NCBI GenBank assembly: GCA_017472375.1
Contig: JAFUQL010000233.1
Location: forward strand, 1 to 5,052
DNA from: Oscillospiraceae bacterium
Lineage (GTDB): Bacteria > Bacillota > Clostridia > Oscillospirales > Ruminococcaceae
Reading direction: 5' to 3'
DNA length: 5,052 bases
The notes under the pieces were generated by a model, which was given only the letters and a program-made list of their open reading frames with translations, was not told where the DNA came from and ran no database searches. This document shows, one piece after another, positions 1 to 5,044 of this stretch. Both the position numbers and the translations under genes were made by a program. Each line of letters begins with the position of its first letter. The stretch's first letter is position 1.

Positions 1-885
1 AACCCCGCCATCATCCACGGCGGCCCCGTCGCCAACATCGCCCACGGCTGCAACAGCGTCATGGCCACCCGCCTGAGCCTGAGCCTGGCCGACTATGTGG
101 TCACCGAGGCGGGCTTCGGCGCGGACCTGGGCGCAGAGAAGTTCCTGGACATCAAGTGCCGCATGACCGGCCTTGACCCCAGCGCCGTGGTGGTGGTTGC
201 CACCGTGCGCGCCCTGAAGCACCACGGCGGCTGCCCCAAGGCCGAGCTGAACGTTCCCAACGCCGAGCTGGTGAAGGCCGGCGCCGCCAACCTGGCCCGC
301 CACATCGACAACCTGAAGAACCAGTTCGGCAAGCCGGTGTGCGTGGCCATCAACGCCTTCCCCACCGACACCGCCGAGGAGCTGGCCGCGGTCGAGGAGC
401 TGTGCGCCGGCATGGGCGTGCCCTGCGCGCTGAGCGAGGTGTTCGCCAAGGGCGGCGAGGGCGGCAAGGCCCTGGCCGAAAAGGTCCTGAGCATCATGGA
501 CGACTCCAAGCCCATCAACTTCACCTACCCCGACGATGCTTCTCTGGAGGAAAAGATCGAGGCGGTCTGCAAGAAGATCTACCGCGCCGACGGCGTGAGC
601 TTCTCCGCCCCCGCCAAGAAGGCTCTGGATGAGTTCACCGCCATGGGCTACGGCAAGCTGCCGGTGTGCATCGCCAAGACCCAGTACAGCTTCAGCGACG
701 ACGCCAAGCTGCTGGCCGCCCCCGAGGGCTTCACCATGACCGTGCGCGACGTGCGCCTGAGCGCGGGCGCCGGCTTCGTGGTGGTCATCATGGGCGCGAT
801 CATGACCATGCCCGGTCTGCCCAAGAAGCCCGCCGCCGAGTCCATCGACGTGGACGCCGACGGCAAGATCACCGGTCTGTTCTAA
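1..885 (+). CDS. fhs: Formate--tetrahydrofolate ligase, C-terminal half (5' end cut by window)
   Basis: The enzyme makes 10-formyl-THF from formate, THF and ATP in the cytoplasm, feeding purine synthesis and, where present, the Wood-Ljungdahl methyl branch. Frame 1 is open from the first base to the TAA at 883-885, giving 294 residues; the family is usually about 555, so the N-terminal half with the ATP-binding loop lies outside the window. Visible family signatures are NPAIIHGGPVANIAHGCNS at the start, the EAGFGADLGAEKF stretch around residues 37-48, VAINAFPTDT near 115-125, LSEVFAKGGEGG near 145, LPVCIAKTQYS near 220, and the near-invariant end MTMPGLPK...DGKITGLF. The ATG at 61 is internal, because homology continues upstream to the edge. 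The gene is followed after about 40 bp by a strong terminator, so it ends its transcription unit. No frameshift is seen. Identity is very secure. Confidence 0.97.
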   Translation, partial: NPAIIHGGPVANIAHGCNSVMATRLSLSLADYVVTEAGFGADLGAEKFLDIKCRMTGLDPSAVVVVATVRALKHHGGCPKAELNVPNAELVKAGAANLARHIDNLKNQFGKPVCVAINAFPTDTAEELAAVEELCAGMGVPCALSEVFAKGGEGGKALAEKVLSIMDDSKPINFTYPDDASLEEKIEAVCKKIYRADGVSFSAPAKKALDEFTAMGYGKLPVCIAKTQYSFSDDAKLLAAPEGFTMTVRDVRLSAGAGFVVVIMGAIMTMPGLPKKPAAESIDVDADGKITGLF

Positions 886-925
886 GCGAAACAGCAGAGC
901 TCTTGTGATCGATCGATAAAAAGGC

Positions 926-966
926 AACGCCGCCCATCGGGGAATTCCCCGGTGGGCGGCGTTTTT
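926..966 (+). terminator. Rho-independent terminator of fhs
   Basis: A 17-bp stem (926-942 with 947-963, one G-T wobble at 937/952) encloses an AATT tetraloop. The 3' arm ends in a run of five T (962-966). It lies 41 bp after the fhs stop codon. A run of A at 918-922 precedes the stem, so weak activity on the minus strand is possible. Confidence 0.93.
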
Positions 967-1005
967 ATGGTCACGGAAACAGATCTTCGGCAAATTTCAT
1001 GGTGG

Positions 1006-1020
1006 TCTTTATAAAGAAGC
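1006..1020. repeat. 15-bp interspersed repeat, copy 1
   Basis: The word TCTTTATAAAGAAGC occurs here and again, exactly, at 4994-5008. Its first 12 bases form a perfect palindrome (TCTTTATAAAGA). Both copies sit about 40-45 bp past a plus-strand terminator. Here the repeat runs into a pyrimidine-rich tract (CCTCCCCTTCCTCC). The copy may be the decayed end of a longer intergenic repeat. The exact match is seen directly; membership in a repeat family is inferred. Confidence 0.55.
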
Positions 1021-1046
1021 CTCCCCTTCCTCCACCGCTCCCCCCC

Positions 1047-1083
1047 AAAAAACAAACCCCGGCGGGCTTTCGTCCGCCGGGGT
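1047..1083 (-). terminator. Rho-independent terminator of the SGNH hydrolase gene
   Basis: Read on the minus strand, an 11-12-bp GC-rich stem (1056-1067 with 1072-1083, including one wobble) with a short four-base loop is followed by TTTGTTTTTT (complement of 1047-1056). It lies 21 bp past the TAA of the minus-strand gene ending at 1105. Together with the terminator at 926-966 it insulates two convergent genes. Some plus-strand activity is possible, because a T-rich TCTTTTCGTTT follows the stem on that strand. Confidence 0.9.
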
Positions 1084-1104
1084 CTTTTCGTTTGAACGAG
1101 GGCC

Positions 1105-2136
1105 TTACCCCTCAATGTAATAGGACGTCCCCGCCTCGTACAGATTCCGGGGATTGTACACGGTGTGGGTCATCAGGTACTCCTCCCACGCGCGGTAGCC
1201 CTCGGGGGACAGATGCACACAGTCGTAGGTGCCCAGGTACTCGCTGCGCAGCTGGCCGCTCTCGTCCATCAGCGCCTCCTGAATGTTCAGGAAGTACACG
1301 TCCCACTTGGCCGCCAGCACCGCAAGCTGGTCGTTCACCAGACGGAACCGCTCGTTGGTCAGGCTCATCTGGTTGCTCAGGCGGCGCTCCTCACGGATGG
1401 GGGGCAGCGCCTGCACATAGATCTCCACACCCTCGGGCAGCTCGGTGGTCAGCCGCTCCAGCATCTTATCGTAGTAGGCGATGAAGGACTCGTCGGTGGT
1501 GCTGTTCAGGGTGTTCACGCCAAGCTGGATGTATACCTTGTCCGGCTGGCTGGCCAGCAGCGCCTCCATGGGGATCTGAGACTCGCCCGCCATGTTCTTC
1601 ATGGTGGCATTGTCCACCACCTGCTTCACGCCCATGCCCTTGTAGGCACAGAAGTACGAGCGGTCGCGGGCGTTCAGACCATCGTAGATCTGGAAGCCCT
1701 GGGTCAGGCTGTCGCCCAGGAAGGTGACACTGTCAAAGTAGCTGGGATCCACCCGACCGTTGGCAGGCAGAGCCAGCAGACGATGGTCTGCCAGATGGAT
1801 CTCGGCCGAGATGGTCTGAGCCACCGGCACCGAGGTGTTCCAGCTTCCGTCGTCCGCGCGGGCAGGCTGAGCCTGCACCGGCTCAGGGGTAGGTTCCGGA
1901 GTGGGCTCAGCGGTGGGGGCCGCAGTGGGCTCCGCCTCCGACGAAGCGACCACCTCTTCCGGGGTAGGCGCGGGGGTGGGGTCGGGTGCACCGAACGGCC
2001 CAAAGCCCACGGCCATCAGCAGGCAGGCCACCGCCACACCCGCCAGAAACGAGCACAGCACCAGCAGGAACGTGCGCAGGCTGCGCTGGCGCTTGCGCTT
2101 CTTGGTCTGCTCGTAAAATTCGCGGTAATTCGCCAT
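1105..2136 (-). CDS. Membrane-anchored SGNH/GDSL-family hydrolase
   Basis: This 343-aa protein is probably an extracytoplasmic esterase or deacetylase; the substrate is unknown. Residues 1-20 are basic (TKKRKRQRS), 21-46 form one membrane segment, and 50-90 are a Pro/Thr/Glu-rich linker with repeated PTPEP-like units. The catalytic domain covers about 130-343. This is type II anchor topology, which places the enzyme outside the membrane. Block I is FLGDSLTQG with nucleophile Ser143. A block II glycine is likely in KGMGV (167-169). Block III is GVNTLN (Gly206, Asn208), and block V is DCVHLSPEGY with Asp305 and His308. The usual GxND of block III reads GVNT here. The start is chosen for GAAGGAG seven bases upstream of the ATG. 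The gene is monocistronic, with its own promoter at 2208-2236 and terminator at 1047-1083. Surface polysaccharide or peptidoglycan O-acetyl groups are plausible targets, but that is inference. Confidence 0.92.
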   Translation of the reverse strand: MANYREFYEQTKKRKRQRSLRTFLLVLCSFLAGVAVACLLMAVGFGPFGAPDPTPAPTPEEVVASSEAEPTAAPTAEPTPEPTPEPVQAQPARADDGSWNTSVPVAQTISAEIHLADHRLLALPANGRVDPSYFDSVTFLGDSLTQGFQIYDGLNARDRSYFCAYKGMGVKQVVDNATMKNMAGESQIPMEALLASQPDKVYIQLGVNTLNSTTDESFIAYYDKMLERLTTELPEGVEIYVQALPPIREERRLSNQMSLTNERFRLVNDQLAVLAAKWDVYFLNIQEALMDESGQLRSEYLGTYDCVHLSPEGYRAWEEYLMTHTVYNPRNLYEAGTSYYIEG

Positions 2137-2163
2137 GGAAAAGCTCCTTCTATGTCATGGGCC

Positions 2164-2179
2164 GGCCGCCGCAGCGGCC
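2164..2179 (-). other. Small hairpin in the SGNH gene leader
   Basis: A perfect 6-bp GGCCGC/GCGGCC stem with a four-base loop lies 27 bp upstream of the SGNH start codon, inside the transcribed leader predicted from the promoter at 2208-2236. CATGG/CCATG at 2156-2160 and 2178-2182 could form a competing, wider pairing. The structure is seen directly; a regulatory role is not shown, since such GC-rich pairing also arises by chance. Confidence 0.3.
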
Positions 2180-2207
2180 ATGCCCGCAAAAAACGGGATA
2201 TACGTTC

Positions 2208-2236
2208 ATTATACCGTCCAGGTCCGCTGTGCGCAA
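2208..2236 (-). promoter_or_regulatory. Sigma-A-type promoter of the SGNH hydrolase gene
   Basis: On the minus strand TTGCGC (2231-2236), a 17-bp spacer and a perfect TATAAT (2208-2213) face the SGNH gene. Transcription should start near 2201, leaving a leader of about 65 nt. An A/T-rich stretch upstream (about 2252-2278), containing the inverted repeat GAAAAT/ATTTTC at 2252-2268, could act as an UP element or a binding site. Confidence 0.8.
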
Positions 2237-2291
2237 GGGCACACCCGCCGGGAAAATCTGAAATTTTCTTTAAAATAGCAAAGCAGAACGA

Positions 2292-2335
2292 CAAAGGGCG
2301 CGCCCCTCCTCCGCTGCTGCAGAAGGGACACGCCC
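2292..2335 (-). terminator. Terminator of the membrane protein/repeat protein operon
   Basis: In minus-strand RNA, GGGCGUGUCCCUUCU (complement of 2321-2335) pairs over all 15 positions with AGGAGGGGCGCGCCC (complement of 2296-2310), including three G-U wobbles, around a 10-nt loop. UUUGUCGUU follows. On the plus strand the three wobbles become C-A mismatches, so the element is directional. It lies 22 bp after the TGA of the repeat-protein gene and just before the SGNH promoter. The U-tract is interrupted, so strength is uncertain. Confidence 0.7.
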
Positions 2336-2357
2336 CAATGTCCATATGTCGGTGGGC

Positions 2358-2693
2358 TCAGCCCATCATCAGCAGCAGAGCCGCAGCCGCGCCGCCCTCG
2401 TCCGAGCCGTTGTACTCGCCCACACAGGAAGCACCCCAGCCGGTACCCTCGTAGATGCGGCCGTCCCGGCAGCTGCCAATGCAGGTCGCGCCCCAGCCGG
2501 TACCCCGGTAAATATCCCCATTCCGGTAGCTTCCGATGATGGTAGCCCCCCAGCCGGTGCCCTGGTAGATGTCGCCGTTGCGGTAGCTGCCCACACAGGT
2601 TCGGCCCCAGCCGGTGCCCCGGTATACGTCTCCGTTCTCATAGCTGCCGATGTAGGTGCGTCCCCAGCCGGTCCCTCTGTAGATGTCCGCCAT
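2358..2693 (-). CDS. Small protein of five 19-residue GTGWG repeats with short hydrophobic tail
   Basis: I do not recognise a named function. The 111-aa protein starts MA and then has five tandem 19-residue units (residues 3-21, 22-40, 41-59, 60-78, 79-97) with consensus D-I-Y-x-G-T-G-W-G-x-T-x-I-G-S-Y-x-N-G. GTGWG is invariant, putting Trp at 10, 29, 48, 67 and 86. Cysteines fall at 33, 71, 75 and 90. Each unit looks like two short beta strands joined by glycine turns, so a closed flower- or propeller-like beta fold is plausible, loosely like the small '4-fold beta flower' proteins; this is inference. The tail is acidic (SDEGG) followed by AAAALLLMMG, too short to span a membrane. There is no signal peptide. 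The start is supported by AAGGAGGA at 2701-2708, eight bases from the ATG. The gene begins 63 bp after the membrane-protein gene, with no convincing promoter between, so co-transcription is likely. Confidence 0.85.
   Translation of the reverse strand: MADIYRGTGWGRTYIGSYENGDVYRGTGWGRTCVGSYRNGDIYQGTGWGATIIGSYRNGDIYRGTGWGATCIGSCRDGRIYEGTGWGASCVGEYNGSDEGGAAAALLLMMG
2403..2687 (-). repeat. Five tandem 57-bp coding repeats
   Basis: The units are 2631-2687, 2574-2630, 2517-2573, 2460-2516 and 2403-2459, with no indels between them. The coding-strand core ACCGGCTGGGG is identical in all five, while many flanking codons differ synonymously (for example ATC/GTA/ATT and GGC/GGG/GGT). The units are therefore old and held by selection on the protein, not a recent slippage array. 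The last unit is the most diverged (Arg for Asp at its start, Ser for Thr, Glu for Ser). Confidence 0.93.
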
Positions 2694-2756
2694 GGTCGTT
2701 TCCTCCTTGTTCGCTCGCTTTGAGACTACCTTCGCCCGCCGGGTGCAATTGTCGGC

Positions 2757-3245
2757 TCACAGGCGGCCTTCCACCAGCGCGATGCCGGTCAGGATCACCA
2801 GAAACAGCCCCGCCGACAGGTAGTTCACCCGGACTCTCTCGGACACGCTGCCCTTGGGCGCACCGGTCAGCTCGGCGGCGGTACACCAGGCCGCCACAGC
2901 CGCCATCAGCAGGATGGCCGCCCAGTTGGCGCCCACGGGCTCCGGGGCGCCGCACACCGCCAGCGCCCACACCAGCGTGGTGTAGGTAAAATAGGTCTGC
3001 AGCGCGGCCACAGCGCCCTTGCACAGGCCCAGCAGCCAGTCGCCGATCTTGGGGCGGGAGACCAGCGCCCACACCGCCGAGACCAGCAGCACCGCCGCCA
3101 GCGCCGGAACGCCCCAGTTGAACACCAGCAATACCGGGGGCAGCGCGGCCATCATGCCGAACAGCACTGCCGCGATCAGCGTGCCCACCAGCCAGATCAC
3201 AAAGCCCTTGCTGCTGAAGTGCAGCTTATACAGTCGATCCATCAT
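2757..3245 (-). CDS. Small integral membrane protein, function unknown
   Basis: This 162-aa protein is almost wholly hydrophobic, and I do not recognise a family. Likely membrane segments are about 15-36, 43-63, 75-98, 105-125 and 143-159. A basic N-terminus (MMDRLYKLHFSSKG), a basic loop RPKIGDW at 64-70 and a charged stretch KGSVSERVRVN at 131-141 separate some of them. No catalytic or transport motif is visible. The reading frame stays open upstream to 3320, but I chose the ATG at 3243-3245. It has GAAGGA nine bases upstream, and the longer form would start without a ribosome binding site and run over the -10 element at 3288-3293. Upstream is its promoter (3288-3316); downstream, 63 bp away, is the repeat-protein gene, probably its operon partner. 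An alternative start one codon later (second Met) cannot be excluded. Confidence 0.82.
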   Translation of the reverse strand: MMDRLYKLHFSSKGFVIWLVGTLIAAVLFGMMAALPPVLLVFNWGVPALAAVLLVSAVWALVSRPKIGDWLLGLCKGAVAALQTYFTYTTLVWALAVCGAPEPVGANWAAILLMAAVAAWCTAAELTGAPKGSVSERVRVNYLSAGLFLVILTGIALVEGRL

Positions 3246-3287
3246 AGTTGTACATCCTTCGGTTTTCAGAAATTTCAGCTTGCTCAA

Positions 3288-3316
3288 AGTGTACCACGTT
3301 CCCATCGGCGGGTCAA
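3288..3316 (-). promoter_or_regulatory. Promoter of the membrane protein/repeat protein operon
   Basis: On the minus strand TTGACC (3311-3316), 17 bp, then TACACT (3288-3293), with a start expected near 3281 and a leader of about 36 nt before the ATG at 3245. Its -35 element is 24 bp from the -35 of the plus-strand promoter at 3341-3369, so the two are divergent and closely packed. Confidence 0.72.
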
Positions 3317-3340
3317 TCAACAGAACCTCCGTTTTTCCCC

Positions 3341-3369
3341 TTGACGCGCCCGCACCGCCGCTTTATACT
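3341..3369 (+). promoter_or_regulatory. Distal promoter P1 of the DegV/DJ-1 operon
   Basis: TTGACG (3341-3346), a 17-bp spacer and TATACT (3364-3369) point at the DegV gene. The start is expected near 3376. The perfect palindrome at 3382-3402 would then lie at about +6 to +26, where a bound repressor would block it. Confidence 0.75.
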
Positions 3370-3381
3370 GTAAAAGGAATT

Positions 3382-3402
3382 ATCTGGTTTTTAAAACCAG
3401 AT
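3382..3402. promoter_or_regulatory. Perfect 10+1+10 palindrome, probable operator
   Basis: The arms ATCTGGTTTT (3382-3391) and AAAACCAGAT (3393-3402) are exact reverse complements around a single T. A one-base centre makes an RNA hairpin unlikely at full length and fits a dimeric DNA-binding protein better. The site lies between the -10 of P1 and the -35 of P2 (10 bp upstream of 3412). The regulator is not in the window. A fatty-acid-responsive regulator would suit the DegV gene, but this is a guess. Confidence 0.6.
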
Positions 3403-3411
3403 GCCATTGCT

Positions 3412-3440
3412 TTGACTGCTTCGCGCTGACCTATTATACT
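3412..3440 (+). promoter_or_regulatory. Proximal promoter P2 of the DegV/DJ-1 operon
   Basis: TTGACT (3412-3417), a 17-bp spacer and TATACT (3435-3440) form a near-consensus sigma-A promoter. Transcription from about 3447 leaves a leader of under 20 nt that still includes the GAGGA site at 3453-3457. The very A/T-rich stretch TATTATACTATATATAAAG offers overlapping -10 choices. Confidence 0.8.
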
Positions 3441-3464
3441 ATATATAAAGATGAGGACTTGACT

Positions 3465-4304
3465 ATGAAATGGGCACTGATCTCCGATTCCACCTGTGAC
3501 ATCCGCACCATGGAGAACCTGGCGCCGGACACCTTTTTCGCCACCGTCCCCCTGAAGATCCGGGTGGGCGAGCGGGAGTATGTGGACAACGCCGCGCTGG
3601 ACGTGCTGAGCATGGTGGAGGCTGTGAGCAACTTCAACGGCCCCACCTCCAGCGCCTGCCCCGCCCCCGAGGAGTGGGCGGAGAAGTTCATGCAGGCAGA
3701 TTGTGTGATCGTCAACACCATCACCAGCGGCCTGTCGGGCAGCTACAACAGCGCCATGGTCGCCCGTGACATGGTGCTGGAGAGCCACCCCGAGAAGAAG
3801 ATCCATGTGGTGGACAACCGGGCCACCGGCGGCAAGGGCGCCATCATCCTGTGGCGCGCCAATGAGCTGATCGCCCAGGGGATGGAATTCGAGGCCATCG
3901 TGGAGGAGCTGGAGGCACTGAACAAGCGCACCCACTGCCTGTTCGCCCTGTCCTGCTTCGACAATCTGGTGAAAAACGGCCGCATGAGCAAGCTGGTGGG
4001 CTTTGCCGCCGGCATGCTGAACATGCGCGGTGTGGGCTGCGCCACCCCCGAGGGCACCATTCAGGTAATGCACAAGACCCGGGGCGACACCCGCATGCTG
4101 GCCTACCTGCTGGAGGAGATCGACCGCCGCGGCTACACCGGCGAGAGCCTGATGACCATCAGCCACTGCGACAACGAGGAAGCCTCCCTGCTGCTGAAGA
4201 ACGCTGTGCAGAAGAAGTGGCCCGGCAGCAAGGTGATCCTGCTGCCCTGCTGCGGTCTGAACTCCTACTACGCCGAGCGCAAGGGCCTCATCCTGTGTTT
4301 CTGA
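3465..4304 (+). CDS. DegV family protein (fatty-acid-binding, FakB-like)
   Basis: At 279 aa this is the usual length for DegV proteins, which bind a fatty acid and, in characterised FakB members, present it to the FakA kinase for phospholipid synthesis. Signatures: the N-terminal ISDSTCDI (6-13), VPLKIRVGEREYVD (28-41), TSSACPAPEEW (61-71, the fatty-acid carboxylate loop), SGLSGSYNSA (88-97), VVDNRATGGKGAIILWRANELI (115-136, quoted in part by key residues Asp117, Gly122 and Gly123), NLVKNGRMSKLVG (167-179, with Arg173) and GLNSYYAERKGLILCF at the C-terminus. The common C-terminal HxGPG is replaced by PCCGLNSYYAERKG, as I recall for a clostridial subgroup. The ATG at 3465 was chosen for GAGGA seven bases upstream; a TTG two codons earlier is open but poorly spaced. 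It is first in an operon with the DJ-1-like gene 29 bp downstream. No FakA gene is in the window. Confidence 0.93.
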   Translation: MKWALISDSTCDIRTMENLAPDTFFATVPLKIRVGEREYVDNAALDVLSMVEAVSNFNGPTSSACPAPEEWAEKFMQADCVIVNTITSGLSGSYNSAMVARDMVLESHPEKKIHVVDNRATGGKGAIILWRANELIAQGMEFEAIVEELEALNKRTHCLFALSCFDNLVKNGRMSKLVGFAAGMLNMRGVGCATPEGTIQVMHKTRGDTRMLAYLLEEIDRRGYTGESLMTISHCDNEEASLLLKNAVQKKWPGSKVILLPCCGLNSYYAERKGLILCF

Positions 4305-4333
4305 ACCACTGACCCCGAAAGGAGCGACCCGAA

Positions 4334-4879
4334 ATGAGCAAAGCCTGTGTATTTTTTGCCGACGGCATGGAGGAGTGTGAGGCCCTGATCGTGGTGGATC
4401 TGCTGCGCCGCGCCGGCGTTGAGGTGACCACCGCCTCGGTGAACGGCACCCGCACCATCCTCAGCACCCATAAGATCCCGGTGGGCGCGGATGCGCTGGC
4501 CGAGGAGGTGGACTGCACCGCCATGGATCTGCTGGTGCTGCCCGGCGGTATGCCCGGCACCCTGAACCTGGGCGCCAGCGCCGCGGTGACCGAAGCCGTC
4601 AAGACCGCCGCAGCCGAGGGGCGTCTTGTGGCGGCCATCTGCGCCGCCCCCAGCGTGCTGGGTGATCTGGGTCTGCTGGCAGGCCGCGAGGCCATCTGCT
4701 ACCCGGGCTTTGAGGACCGTCTGGCCGGCGCCTCCGTGAGTGAGGAGAAGGTGGCGGTCAGCGGGAATATTACCACCGCACAGGCTCTGGGTTCGGCCAT
4801 CCCCTTTGCGCTGGCACTGATCCGCCAGCTGGAAGGCCCCGACGCCGCCGACGCAGTGGCAAAGGCCATCTGCTGCTGA
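4334..4879 (+). CDS. DJ-1/PfpI/YajL family protein
   Basis: This 181-aa cytoplasmic protein has the length of the DJ-1/ThiJ family. The nucleophile elbow AAICAAPSVLG places the reactive cysteine at 103. Glu16 in ADGMEECEALIVVDLLRRAG matches the glutamate that pairs with the cysteine in human DJ-1 (Glu18/Cys106). Other family marks are VLPGGMPGTLNL (68-79), YPGFEDRL (123-130) and GNITTAQALGSAIPFALALI near 144-163. Family members are reported as glyoxalase/deglycase-like or as hydrolases of reactive glycolytic by-products, and as redox sensors; the activity is debated, so the substrate is left open. The ATG at 4334 has AAAGGAG nine bases upstream (4318-4324). It follows the DegV gene by 29 bp with no promoter or terminator between, and ends the operon before the terminator at 4915-4950. 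It ends in CC, a double terminal cysteine. Confidence 0.93.
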   Translation: MSKACVFFADGMEECEALIVVDLLRRAGVEVTTASVNGTRTILSTHKIPVGADALAEEVDCTAMDLLVLPGGMPGTLNLGASAAVTEAVKTAAAEGRLVAAICAAPSVLGDLGLLAGREAICYPGFEDRLAGASVSEEKVAVSGNITTAQALGSAIPFALALIRQLEGPDAADAVAKAICC

Positions 4880-4914
4880 CCCGCATACGGTCGCATACGA
4901 TCAAAAGACGAAGC

Positions 4915-4950
4915 AAAGCGGGAGCATCCGGTGGGATGCTCCCGCTTTTT
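4915..4950 (+). terminator. Rho-independent terminator of the DegV/DJ-1 operon
   Basis: A perfect 15-bp stem (4915-4929 with 4934-4948) encloses a GGTG loop and ends in TTTTT (4946-4950), then GGTTTT. It lies 35 bp after the DJ-1 stop. Between them is an 8-base direct repeat CGCATACG (4882-4889 and 4892-4899), of no known meaning. Confidence 0.95.
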
Positions 4951-4993
4951 GGTTTTGGGCGGGTGAGGCGCAGGGATCGTACCTTTGCAGTGA

Positions 4994-5008
4994 TCTTTAT
5001 AAAGAAGC
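4994..5008. repeat. 15-bp interspersed repeat, copy 2
   Basis: This is an exact second copy of the word at 1006-1020, including the 12-base palindrome TCTTTATAAAGA. It follows the operon terminator by 43 bp and leads into a C-rich stretch and a hairpin that continue to the right edge. Confidence 0.55.
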
Positions 5009-5028
5009 TGTAGGCGGTGCCCCCCTCA

Positions 5029-5044
5029 GTCGCCTTGCGGCGAC
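5029..5044. repeat. Short hairpin at right edge, probable part of an interspersed repeat
   Basis: GTCGCC and GGCGAC form a perfect 6-bp stem around TTGC, preceded by CCCCCCTCA and followed by AACTCAGC at the edge. The CTCAGTCGCC...GGCGACA pattern resembles abundant intergenic repeats I recall from Faecalibacterium-like genomes. The hairpin is seen; the family link is from memory and the element is cut by the window. Confidence 0.45.

Noticed and set aside
907..917. GATCGATCGAT short palindromic run
   Set aside because: Short and simple, with no promoter or site context; chance is sufficient.
1165..2454. 429-codon open frame on the plus strand
   Set aside because: It is antisense to the SGNH gene and runs through its promoter, a terminator and part of the repeat gene. 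The minus-strand gene has catalytic motifs, a ribosome binding site and a promoter; this frame has none and a His/Gln/Leu/Arg-rich composition typical of GC-rich shadows.
2403..2687. Possible CRISPR array from regular spacing
   Set aside because: The 57-bp period is entirely coding, with no unique spacers; conservation follows codons.
2346..2723. Plus-strand frame with repeated Ala/Gly/Pro/Val units
   Set aside because: It is the antisense reading of the 57-bp repeats. The minus-strand reading has the ribosome binding site and the invariant GTGWG core.
3246..3320. N-terminal extension of the membrane protein (25 more residues)
   Set aside because: No ribosome binding site at the upstream ATG, and the extension overlaps the -10 and -35 elements; the ATG at 3245 has GAAGGA at good spacing.
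3382..3402. Palindrome as a terminator or attenuator hairpin
   Set aside because: A one-base centre leaves no proper loop and no T-run follows (GCCATTGC). An operator fits better, though a shorter hairpin inside it is possible.
3459..3464. TTG start two codons upstream for the DegV gene
   Set aside because: It is one base from the GAGGA site, too close; the ATG at 3465 is seven bases away and fits the family's usual N-terminus.
3363..4166. 267-codon open frame on the minus strand
   Set aside because: It is a shadow of the DegV gene and also spans the promoters and palindrome. No ribosome binding site and a biased composition.
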